Assembly: GCF_902460355.1 (NCBI RefSeq)
Contig: NZ_CABPTO010000003.1
Span: 1 to 64,000, forward strand
DNA from: Streptococcus sp. Marseille-P6264
Lineage (GTDB): Bacteria > Bacillota > Bacilli > Lactobacillales > Streptococcaceae
DNA length: 64,000 bases
Reading direction: 5' to 3'
This document shows, piece after piece, positions 44,578 through 53,204 of this stretch. Below the pieces are notes generated by a model, which was not told where the DNA came from, did not search any database, and saw only the letters and a program-made list of their open reading frames with translations. A program made the translations under genes and the position numbers. How positions within the stretch are numbered: the first letter of the stretch is position 1; every line of letters starts with the position of its first letter.

Positions 44578-47500
44578 ATGGGAAAGGATCATTGGAATCG
44601 AAAGAGAGTTTATAGCATAAGAAAGTTTTCTATTGGTGTTTGCTCGATAGTTATTGGGATTTGCTTCCTCTTATTTGGAGCAAGTGTGGCGGGAGCGACT
44701 CCAGTTTATGCCGAGGAAACAACGGTGCTAGTTGCTGCAGAAAAGCCTGTGGAGGAAAATCCCGTTGAGGAAGAAGTAACTGCTGAACCAGTGACAAGTC
44801 AGGCAGTTGAGACTATTGAACATTTTCAGGAGGAGAAAAAAGAAGAAAATCCTCAGCTTTCTAAAGTGGCGGAGGACATTTCAGCAGCATCTCAAAATGG
44901 ATCAAAAGAGAATGGCCAAGAAGCTACTCAAGAAAAAGCTGCTCAGCCTGAGATAAAATCTGCGACGAAGGAAGAAGTGAGCCAAATGATCGAAGATAGA
45001 AAAGTGAATTTTAATCAGAATTGGCACTTTAAATTAAACGCTAATGCTAAGGAAGCTGTCCAAGCTGAGACGGATGTCACATCATGGAAAAAATTGGATT
45101 TGCCTCATGACTGGAGTATCCACTTTGATTTTGACCATGAATCACCAGCACAAAACGAAGGTGGCCAGCTCAATGGTGGAGATGCTTGGTATCGTAATCC
45201 TCTGAAATTAGACGAAAAAGATCTGGATAAAAATGTTCGTCTTACATTTGATGGTGTCTACATGGATTCGCAGGTCTTTGTCAATGGCCAGCTGGTCGGG
45301 CATTATCCAAATGGCTACAACCAATTTTCATACGATATTACTAAATACCTCCACAAAGATGGTCGGGAAAATGTCATCGCTGTGCATGTTGTCAACAAGC
45401 AACCAAGTAGCCGTTGGTATTCAGGAAGTGGTATCTACCGTGATGTGAGTTTGCAAGTGACAGATAAGGTTCATGTTGAGAAAAATGGTACAACTATCTT
45501 AACGCCAGAACTTGAGAAGCAGCAAGACGGTAAGGTTGCAACTCATGTGACGAGTAAGATTGTCAATACAGACGATAAAGACCATGAAATCACAGCGGAA
45601 TATCAGATTGTCAGACGTGGTGGTGAGGCAGTCACAGACCTTATTCGTACTGCTAGCCAAAAAATAAAAGCCCACGAAAGCAGTACTATCCAGGCAAGCT
45701 TAGAAGTAGAAAAGCCGGAATTGTGGACTGTGTTTAAAGACAAGCCTGCCTTGTATGAATTGGTAACACGGGTGTATCGTGATGGGCAGCTAGTTGATGC
45801 TAAGAAAGACTTGTTTGGCTATCGTTATTACAATTGGACTCCAAACGAAGGCTTCTCTCTCAATGGCCAGAAGGTCAAGTTCCACGGAGTATCCTTGCAC
45901 CATGATCACGGGGCTCTAGGAGCAGAAGAAAACTATAAGGCTGAGTATCGTCGCCTCAAGCAAATGAAGGAAATGGGGGTCAACTCCATTCGTACGACCC
46001 ACAATCCTGCCAGCGAACAGACTTTGCAGATTGCGGCAGAGCTGGGGCTGATGGTCCAAGAAGAGGCTTTTGATACTTGGTATGGAGGCAAGAAGCCTTA
46101 TGACTACGGTCGTTTCTTTGAAAAAGATGCGACTCACCCAGAAGCTAAAAAGGGTGAAAAATGGTCTGACTATGACCTGCGGACCATGGTTGAAAGAGGC
46201 AAAAGTAACCCTGCCATCGTTATGTGGTCGATCGGAAATGAAATCGGTGAAGCAAACGGCGATGCTCATTCGTTAGCGACGGTTAAACGCTTAGTCAAGA
46301 TCATCAAGTCAGTTGATAAGACCCGCTATGTCACGATGGGAGCTGACAAATTCCGCTTTGGTGATGGTAGTGGTGGTCATGAAAAAATCGCAGATGAACT
46401 GGATGCGGTTGGCTTTAACTACTCAGAAGATAATTACAAGGCCTTACGTGCCAAACATCCAAACTGGTTGATTTATGGTTCTGAAACGTCTTCGGCAACT
46501 CGTACGCGTGGCAGCTATTTCCATCCAGAGCAAGAATGGATTGGAAGCAATCAGTCTTGGCGTAACTATGAGCAGTCTGACTATGGAAATGACCGTGTCG
46601 GTTGGGGAAAAACGGCAACTGCTTCTTGGACTTTTGACCGAGACAATGCGGGCTACGCAGGACAATTTATCTGGACAGGTACAGACTATATTGGCGAACC
46701 AACTCCTTGGCACAACCAAAATAACACACCTGTGAAGAGCTCTTATTTTGGAATAGTGGACACGGCGGGCATTCCGAAAAATGACTATTACCTTTACCAA
46801 AGTCAGTGGGTTTCAGCTAAGAAGAAACCTATGGTTCATCTGCTTCCTCACTGGAACTGGGAAGATCAAGACTTGGCAGACAATGTTGCAGATGCTGAAA
46901 ATAAAATACCAGTCCGTGCATACTCCAATGCTGTTAGCGTTGAATTGTACTTGAACAACCAATCTTTGGGCGTCAAGAAATTTAATAAAAAAGAAACCAG
47001 CGACGGCCGCAGCTATCAAGAAGGGGCAAATCCTCAAGAACTTTACCTTGAGTGGAAAGTGGCTTATCAGCCAGGCACTTTGGAAGCTGTAGCTCGTGAC
47101 GATCAAGGTAAAGAGATTGCCCGCGACAAGATTGTCACAGCAGGTCAGCCTGCAGGGGTACGATTGGTCAAGGAAGAGCATGCTATCGCAGCAGACGGAA
47201 AAGACTTGACCTATATCTACTATGAAATCGTTGACCGTGACGGCAATGTCGTGCCAACTGCCAATAATCTCGTTCGCTTCCAGTTACATGGACAAGGCCA
47301 GCTTGTCGGTGTGGACAATGGTGAGCAAGCCAGCCGTGAACGTTACAAGGAACAAGCAGACGGCTCTTGGATCCGCAAAGCCTTTAACGGTAAGGGAGTT
47401 GCCATTGTCAAATCAACAGACCAAGCCGGTAAATTCACCTTAACGGCTCATTCTGGTTTATTAAAATCAGATCAAGTGACGGTCTTTACTGGTAAGGAAG

Positions 47501-50500
47501 AGCAGAAAGAAAAGACTGTTTTAGGTACAGAAGTGCCAAAAGTTCGTACAGTTTTGGGACAAGCTCCAAGCTTGCCAGCGACAGTTCCTTTTGTGTACAG
47601 TGACGGTAGTCGTACAGAACGTCCTGTGACTTGGTCACAAGCAGACGTTAGCCATTCAGGTATTGTAACCGTTAAAGGAGAGGCAGACGGCCGCCAAGTA
47701 GAAGCACGTGTGGAAGTTTTAGCCGTTGAAAGAGAATTGCCAGTTATCAAACGAGTAGCTCCTGGAACGGACTTGAGCAGTGTAGACAAGTCGATCCCAC
47801 TTGCTCTAACAGACGGCAGTGTCGAACATTATGATGTAGATAAATGGGAAATCGCGCCAGAAGATCAAGCTAAACTGTCTGTGGTAGGTTCTCGTATTCC
47901 GATGACAGGTCATCTAGCAGGTGATACCATTTCTGCTACCTTGTTCGTTGAAGAAGGGCAAGCAGCTGGACCTGTGACGCCACTAGTGACTGTGGGTGGT
48001 GAGGCAGTATCGGACCTGACTAGTCAAAAACCAGTCCATTATCAGAGCCTTGCCTATGGAGAGCAGCTCCCTTCAGTGGCAGCTACAGCTGAAAATGCGG
48101 ATGTGACAGTGGTTCAAGCTAGTGCTTCAAACGGTATGCGCGCAAATATTTATGTCCAGCCGAAAGATGGCGGAACCCTGCAAACTTATGCTGTGCAATT
48201 CTTAGAAGAAGCACCGAAAATTGATCATTTGAGTCTCCAAGTGGCAGAAGCTGATAAGCTCAAAGAAGACCAGACTGTCCAATTAACTGTTTTGACTCAC
48301 TATCAAGATGGCACTCAGGCAGTTTTACAGGCAGATAAGGTGGCCTTCTCTACGAAAGGTGAAGGAGAAGTTGCCGTTGGTAAAGGAAGCTTAGAATTAC
48401 ACAAACCAGGAAATGTGATTTTGAAAGCAGAGTATGACGGTGCTGAAGGGCAAGTGGAGTTAACGATTCAAGCCAATACGGAGAAGAAAGTGGTTCAAGC
48501 AGTCCGCCCAGTCCATGTGGTAACAGACTTGCATCAGGAACCAAAACTGCCAACAACTGTGACGGTTGAGTACGATAAAGGCTTCCCTAAAGCTCACAAG
48601 GTTACTTGGCAGGCTGTCGAAAAAGAAAACCTTGATCGCTATCACACTTTTGAAGTAGTCGGAAAAGTTGAAGGTATTGAGCAGGAAGCGCGTGCTAAGG
48701 TGTCTGTGGAAGGCATTATCGCAGTAGAGGAAGTCAGCGTGACAACTCCGCTTGCGGAAGCACCACACCTGCCAGAGAGTGTCCGAACTTATCATTCAAA
48801 TGGTCAAGTTTCCTCAGCAAAAGTTACTTGGGATGCTATCTCGCCAAGTCAATATCAAAAAGAGGGCGTCTTTACGGTCACTGGTCAGGTAGAAGGTAGT
48901 CAGTTGCCAACCAAACTCCATATCCGTGTCTCTGCTAAGACTGAAAATGGAGTCAATATTTCTGACCAATGGACAGGTTCAGAGTTGCCACTGGCCTTTG
49001 CTTCGGACTCTAATCCAAGTGATCTAGTATCTTATGTCAATGATAAGGTGATTTCTTACAATGACCAACCAGCGAATCGTTGGACAAACTGGAACCGTCA
49101 AGATGAGGCTTCAGTGGGCGTTCTCTTTGGAGATTCCGGTATTATGACCAAGCGGGCAGTAGACAATCTAAACGTAGCCTTCCACGAAGATCACGGCGTT
49201 GGTGCTCCGAAATCCTACGTGATCGAGTATTATGCTGGCAAGACCGTGCCGACTGCGCCTAAAAATCCTAGCTTTGTCGAAAGCGAAGAGCATGTCTTCA
49301 ACGATGAAGCAAACTGGAAACCGGTGACCAATCTTAAAGCTCCTGATCAGCTCAAAGCTGGGGAAATGAATCACTTTAACTTTGATAAAGTTGATACTTA
49401 TGCCCTTCGGATTCGTATGGTGAGAGCGGATGACAAGTGGGGAACCTCGATCACAGAAGTCCAAATCTTCTCGAAACAAGTGGCTGCAGCGAAAGAGGCA
49501 GAAACTCGTATACAAGTGGCTGGTCAAGACTTGCCAAACTTTAACCCAAGCTTGACTGACTATTATCTCCCAGCTAACGACGGAAAAGTACCAGCAGTAA
49601 CTGCTAGTGTCAGCAATAATGGTCTGGCAACAGTCGTGCCAAGTGTCCATGAGGGAGATCCTGTCCGTGTTGTAGTGAAGGCTGAGAATGGAGATATCCT
49701 CGGAGAATACCGTCTCCACTTTACAAATGATAAAGACTTGCTGGCTCGCAAACCGGTAGCAGCAGTGAAACAGTCTCGCTTGCTTCACCTAGGTCAAAGC
49801 CTAGACTTGCCAAACAAGGTTCCTGTTTACTCCACTGGTAAATCAGACTATGAAGTCAAAGACATGACTGTTGAATGGGAGCCAGTTCCAGCTGAAAATC
49901 TGGCAAAAGCTGGCGAATTTACTGTTCGAGGTCGCCTGCTAGGTAGTGGCCTACCTGTCGAGCTATCTGTTCGAGTGACCGACAAGCAGGGCGCGTCTGT
50001 GTCAGACAATCCATATTATGATGAAAATAGCAATCAAGCCTTTGCTTCAGCAACCAATGATATTGACCCAGATTCTCATGACCGTGTGGACTATATCAAT
50101 GATGGGGATCATGATGACAGTCGTCGTTGGATCAACTGGTCCGCTACTCCGTCAGCAAATCCAGAAGTCTCAGCAGGTGTCATCTTCAAGGACCAAGGTA
50201 GGATTGTTGAACGGACGGTCGTACAAGCCAAACTGCGCTTCTTTGCCGATAGCGGAACAGATGCACCATCTAAACTTGTTTTAGAGCGCTATGTTGGACC
50301 AGATTTTGATGCTCCTGTCTATTACTCAAACTATCAAGCCTACGAACCAAATCATCCGTTTAACAACCCTGACAACTGGGAGGCTGTCCCATATAACATC
50401 AATCAGGAAATCCAGGCAGGTACGGAGCTCACAGCAAGCTTTAACGCTGTTCGGTCTAAAGCGATGAGATGGCGGATGGAAAGAAAAGATGACAAGAATG

Positions 50501-50934
50501 GGGTTGCTCTGACGGAGATGACCTTCTTGGCGCCAAGTGAATTGGCTAAGGAAAGTACAAATTCTAAGATTCTAGTAGATGGAAAAGAACTGCCAGACTT
50601 CTCTCAAGAGCGTCAGAATTATCAAGTGACTTATACAGGTCAACGTCCGAAGATTACAGTAGCAGAAAGCGACCAAGTAGCTTCAACGGTTGTGGATAGT
50701 GGAGATGACCATTTGCCAGTCTTGGTGCGCCTTGTTTCAGAAAATGGTAAGCAGGTCAAGGAATACCGCATCCAATTGACCAATGAAAAACCAGTGACTG
50801 GGAAAACTACAGCTGCTGTCCAAGAGGAACTTCCAAGTCTAGAAGTCTTCGAACAAGAGCTCAACTTCCAAACAGTTGAAAAAGAGGATCCGACGCTCAA
50901 ACTAGGAGAAAAGCGTGTGGCTCAAGAAGGCTAA
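44578..50934 (+). CDS. bgaA: BgaA-like surface beta-galactosidase, truncated by an in-frame stop before the anchor
   Basis: 2118 residues. YSIRK-type signal peptide (RKRVYSIRKFSIGVCSIVIG). A glutamate-rich linker precedes a GH2 enzyme: sugar-binding domain ~135-300, Ig-like domain, TIM barrel with acid/base Glu555 in SIGNEIGEA and nucleophile Glu636 in IYGSETSS. Bacterial Ig-like domains (~990-1450) and two CBM71-like modules (~1455-1640 and ~1805-1980; NRWTNWNR and RRWINWS) follow. In pneumococcus BgaA frees terminal galactose from host N-glycans and acts as an adhesin. The frame stops at TAA (50932-50934) inside a G5-like domain; the same frame then runs on to an LPNTG anchor (51360). As written the enzyme would be secreted, not wall-bound. 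Confidence 0.9.
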   Translation: MGKDHWNRKRVYSIRKFSIGVCSIVIGICFLLFGASVAGATPVYAEETTVLVAAEKPVEENPVEEEVTAEPVTSQAVETIEHFQEEKKEENPQLSKVAEDISAASQNGSKENGQEATQEKAAQPEIKSATKEEVSQMIEDRKVNFNQNWHFKLNANAKEAVQAETDVTSWKKLDLPHDWSIHFDFDHESPAQNEGGQLNGGDAWYRNPLKLDEKDLDKNVRLTFDGVYMDSQVFVNGQLVGHYPNGYNQFSYDITKYLHKDGRENVIAVHVVNKQPSSRWYSGSGIYRDVSLQVTDKVHVEKNGTTILTPELEKQQDGKVATHVTSKIVNTDDKDHEITAEYQIVRRGGEAVTDLIRTASQKIKAHESSTIQASLEVEKPELWTVFKDKPALYELVTRVYRDGQLVDAKKDLFGYRYYNWTPNEGFSLNGQKVKFHGVSLHHDHGALGAEENYKAEYRRLKQMKEMGVNSIRTTHNPASEQTLQIAAELGLMVQEEAFDTWYGGKKPYDYGRFFEKDATHPEAKKGEKWSDYDLRTMVERGKSNPAIVMWSIGNEIGEANGDAHSLATVKRLVKIIKSVDKTRYVTMGADKFRFGDGSGGHEKIADELDAVGFNYSEDNYKALRAKHPNWLIYGSETSSATRTRGSYFHPEQEWIGSNQSWRNYEQSDYGNDRVGWGKTATASWTFDRDNAGYAGQFIWTGTDYIGEPTPWHNQNNTPVKSSYFGIVDTAGIPKNDYYLYQSQWVSAKKKPMVHLLPHWNWEDQDLADNVADAENKIPVRAYSNAVSVELYLNNQSLGVKKFNKKETSDGRSYQEGANPQELYLEWKVAYQPGTLEAVARDDQGKEIARDKIVTAGQPAGVRLVKEEHAIAADGKDLTYIYYEIVDRDGNVVPTANNLVRFQLHGQGQLVGVDNGEQASRERYKEQADGSWIRKAFNGKGVAIVKSTDQAGKFTLTAHSGLLKSDQVTVFTGKEEQKEKTVLGTEVPKVRTVLGQAPSLPATVPFVYSDGSRTERPVTWSQADVSHSGIVTVKGEADGRQVEARVEVLAVERELPVIKRVAPGTDLSSVDKSIPLALTDGSVEHYDVDKWEIAPEDQAKLSVVGSRIPMTGHLAGDTISATLFVEEGQAAGPVTPLVTVGGEAVSDLTSQKPVHYQSLAYGEQLPSVAATAENADVTVVQASASNGMRANIYVQPKDGGTLQTYAVQFLEEAPKIDHLSLQVAEADKLKEDQTVQLTVLTHYQDGTQAVLQADKVAFSTKGEGEVAVGKGSLELHKPGNVILKAEYDGAEGQVELTIQANTEKKVVQAVRPVHVVTDLHQEPKLPTTVTVEYDKGFPKAHKVTWQAVEKENLDRYHTFEVVGKVEGIEQEARAKVSVEGIIAVEEVSVTTPLAEAPHLPESVRTYHSNGQVSSAKVTWDAISPSQYQKEGVFTVTGQVEGSQLPTKLHIRVSAKTENGVNISDQWTGSELPLAFASDSNPSDLVSYVNDKVISYNDQPANRWTNWNRQDEASVGVLFGDSGIMTKRAVDNLNVAFHEDHGVGAPKSYVIEYYAGKTVPTAPKNPSFVESEEHVFNDEANWKPVTNLKAPDQLKAGEMNHFNFDKVDTYALRIRMVRADDKWGTSITEVQIFSKQVAAAKEAETRIQVAGQDLPNFNPSLTDYYLPANDGKVPAVTASVSNNGLATVVPSVHEGDPVRVVVKAENGDILGEYRLHFTNDKDLLARKPVAAVKQSRLLHLGQSLDLPNKVPVYSTGKSDYEVKDMTVEWEPVPAENLAKAGEFTVRGRLLGSGLPVELSVRVTDKQGASVSDNPYYDENSNQAFASATNDIDPDSHDRVDYINDGDHDDSRRWINWSATPSANPEVSAGVIFKDQGRIVERTVVQAKLRFFADSGTDAPSKLVLERYVGPDFDAPVYYSNYQAYEPNHPFNNPDNWEAVPYNINQEIQAGTELTASFNAVRSKAMRWRMERKDDKNGVALTEMTFLAPSELAKESTNSKILVDGKELPDFSQERQNYQVTYTGQRPKITVAESDQVASTVVDSGDDHLPVLVRLVSENGKQVKEYRIQLTNEKPVTGKTTAAVQEELPSLEVFEQELNFQTVEKEDPTLKLGEKRVAQEG

Positions 50935-51360
50935 AATGGTCAGGAACGAGTTCTCACAGAGGTTTATCCAGATGGCAAGCGAGAAGAGAAGCTACGAGAA
51001 GTTCTTCAAGCTCCGACAGATCGAATCGTACTGGTTGGAACGAAGAAAGAAGATTCTCAGCCATCACCTGAAACTCACCATGTGACTCCTCAAAAACCAG
51101 AAGAGACTGGTAAGGGCGAAACTCGGATTGTAGAAGTTGAGAAAGATCAAAGTCCGACTCAGCCAGCAGCAGAAAGACCTGCTCAAGCACCAGCAAAAGC
51201 TGAAGAAACAAAATCGGAAGCTAGAACAGCAAGTCAAACAGACAGTGATCGTTTGCCAAATACAGGAAACCGTTCTGCGCAGGTAGCAGCACTGGCAGGA
51301 ATGGGATTGTTAGGCTTAGTAGCTAGTCTTGTAGCAAAACTAAAGAAAAAAGAAGATTAA
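50935..51360 (+). pseudogene. bgaA: Disconnected 3' end of bgaA (rest of G5 domain and LPNTG anchor)
   Basis: Same reading frame as bgaA, 141 codons after the TAA. It completes a G5-like domain (GQERVLTEVYPDGKREEKL, then DRIVLVGTKKE), a Pro/Glu/Lys linker and a sortase signal (RLPNTGN, hydrophobic helix, KLKKKED). The codon at the break is TAA where relatives have a Gly-Lys-Asn-Gly turn, so AAA to TAA is the simplest change. It has no ribosome site of its own and would not be exported alone. Confidence 0.85.
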
Positions 51361-51403
51361 GTCTCTAGAAGATGAATCTTGACAACGAAAGCTGTCGAAT
51401 GAG

Positions 51404-51578
51404 GAGAGTGGGACAGAAATCGGTCATTCGTTAGAATTCGATTTCGTAGTCCCACCTCCGCACAATTGAGTAGGGCTGTAAAAGCTGATGAAATCAGCCT
51501 AGTAGAGCCCATTCAGCCACTGCGTCTTGCTCGACAATCCAAAGACAATTGAGAGGCTAGGACTTTTGTCCTAGCCTC
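51404..51578 (-). repeat. 175-bp three-hairpin intergenic repeat, copy 3
   Basis: Minus-strand copy, same length as copies 1 and 2, with somewhat more substitutions in the central helix. It lies downstream of bgaA and may act as its terminator. Confidence 0.85.
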
Positions 51579-51651
51579 TTTTGCCGTTTTTTTATAGGTA
51601 ATTGTAGAAATAGAGCAACTGAACTATCAATCGCGAACTTTCTGTTTAAGA

Positions 51652-51724
51652 TGACAAAAATGTAAGTTTAAAGCTTAAAATGAAAGGTTATTCGATGGTA
51701 GCGGGACGGGGAATTTTATATCAT
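51652..51724 (+). promoter_or_regulatory. BceR-type regulated promoter B (43-codon ORF)
   Basis: TGACAAAAATGTAAG (51652-51666), then TGAAAGGTTA at 51681 (20 nt after TGTAAG), then the -10 TATCAT (51719-51724) exactly 38 nt after TGAAAG. The 15-mer is identical to that of promoter C. Confidence 0.65.
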
Positions 51725-51777
51725 ATAGGTGTAAAGAAAAAAATCAAAAATAATATTCAAATAAAAGGAGGCCCACT

Positions 51778-51909
51778 ATGAGAACAAATCTCTTCAACCA
51801 TAAACAAAAAACACCAATGGCGCAGAAGCTTTCCAAAGAAGAAATCGAAAAAACCAGACTGGGCTGTGCATCAAGCCAGTATTATTTCTGGCTACAATAT
51901 AGTCATTAA
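51778..51909 (+). CDS. Small protein of 43 residues, candidate member of the peptide-stress regulon
   Basis: ATG at 51778 preceded by AAAAGGAGGCCC, a near-perfect ribosome site, and by promoter B. The product is basic and polar in the first half (starts MRTNLFNHKQKTPMAQKL, then SKEEIEKTRLG), has one Cys, and ends in an aromatic stretch (SSQYYFWLQYSH). No signal peptide, no double-glycine leader, no membrane helix. It stands alone between repeat copies 3 and 4; copy 4 begins 24 bp after its stop. It could be an undescribed peptide (signal, bacteriocin-like or immunity) or the start of a gene cut by the repeat. I recognise no family. Confidence 0.55.
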   Translation: MRTNLFNHKQKTPMAQKLSKEEIEKTRLGCASSQYYFWLQYSH

Positions 51910-51933
51910 GAAGTAGATGCAGTGAAGGGGCTG

Positions 51934-52109
51934 GAGAGTGGGACAGAAATCGGTAATTCGTTAGAATTCGATTTCGTCGTCCCACCTCTGCACAGTTGAG
52001 TAGGGCTGTAAAAGCTGATAAAATCAGCTTAGTAGAGCCCACTCAACCACTGCGTCTTGCTCGACAATCCAAAGACAATTGAGAGGTTAGGACTTTTTGT
52101 CCCAGCCTC
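51934..52109 (-). repeat. 175-bp three-hairpin intergenic repeat, copy 4
   Basis: Minus-strand copy, 176 bp, one base longer by an extra T in the GTCC loop. Inner helix GCTGAT/ATCAGC kept. Confidence 0.85.
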
Positions 52110-52230
52110 ACCACCTTTTGCCCAAATGGAACTGAAAGTTCAGATAGGCACACTTGCAAAGCAAGCCAAATCATACAGCCAGCTCCCTCTAATGAACATC
52201 AGATTTTTATATAACTTGAAGATCGCTAAG

Positions 52231-52303
52231 TGACAAAAATGTAAGATTAGCGTCCAAAATGAAAGATTAGCTTATGGAAACTTATCGGGCTTTTCGGTAT
52301 GAT
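52231..52303 (+). promoter_or_regulatory. BceR-type regulated promoter C (bceAB-2)
   Basis: TGACAAAAATGTAAG (52231-52245), TGAAAGATTAGC at 52260 (20 nt after TGTAAG, a near-exact direct repeat of TGTAAGATTAGC), -10 TATGAT (52298-52303) exactly 38 nt further. The rest of 52110-52436 has no ORF I can support. Confidence 0.7.
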
Positions 52304-52436
52304 AATAGTATCGTTTTTAGTTTGCTTTCGGTAGGGGGCAGAAGCTCAGCTAATCTTAGAGCAGAGCTAGCTAATAAAGTATTGAAAGATAAGCTAAATA
52401 ACCATTTTACACATAAATAAAAAAAGAGGATCAAGT

Positions 52437-53204
52437 ATGACATTATTAGACGTACAACATGTGAAAAAGATTTATAAAACCCGCTTTCAGGGCAGCCAAG
52501 TAGAGGCGCTGAAGGACATTCACTTTACTGTAGAAAAGGGAGAATATGTCGCCATCATGGGAGAGTCGGGCTCTGGAAAGTCCACCCTGCTTAATATCCT
52601 AGCTATGTTGGACAAGCCGACTGAGGGACGCGTCTTTCTCAACGGAACTGACACGGCTACCATCAAGAACAGCCAGGCTTCCAGCTTCCGCCGGGAGAAA
52701 TTAGGCTTTGTCTTCCAGGATTTCAACCTGCTGGATACTTTGTCGGTCAAGGATAATATCCTTTTACCTTTGGTGCTCTCTCGTCGTCCCATTACTGAGA
52801 TGATGCAAAAGCTGGTCACGACCTGCAATGAGCTGGGGATTAACAAACTCCAAGAGAAGTTCCCTTATGAAATTTCTGGTGGTCAGAAGCAACGGGTGGC
52901 AGTGGCTCGGGCCATCATCACAGAGCCTGAGATTTTGCTGGCAGATGAACCAACAGGGGCTTTGGATTCCAAGTCTTCAGCTGCTCTCTTGGATGTCTTT
53001 GACGATATCAATGACCGCGGCCAGACTATTCTCATGGTGACCCACTCGACTTCAGCAGCCAGTCGGGCCAAGCGGGTGCTCTTTATCAAGGACGGGATTC
53101 TTTATAACCAAATCTTTCGCGGCAACAAGACCGAGCGGCAGATGTTCCAAGAGATTTCTGATACTCTGACAGTTATGGCAAGTGAGGTGGAAGCTCATGC
53201 TTAG
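52437..53204 (+). CDS. bceA: BceA-type peptide-resistance ABC ATPase, copy 2
   Basis: 255 residues with all ATPase motifs (GESGSGKST, ISGGQKQRVAVARA, LLADEPTGALD). Protein almost identical to copy 1 at 37168 apart from the last few residues, while third codon positions differ at many sites. Promoter C drives it. Confidence 0.92.
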   Translation: MTLLDVQHVKKIYKTRFQGSQVEALKDIHFTVEKGEYVAIMGESGSGKSTLLNILAMLDKPTEGRVFLNGTDTATIKNSQASSFRREKLGFVFQDFNLLDTLSVKDNILLPLVLSRRPITEMMQKLVTTCNELGINKLQEKFPYEISGGQKQRVAVARAIITEPEILLADEPTGALDSKSSAALLDVFDDINDRGQTILMVTHSTSAASRAKRVLFIKDGILYNQIFRGNKTERQMFQEISDTLTVMASEVEAHA

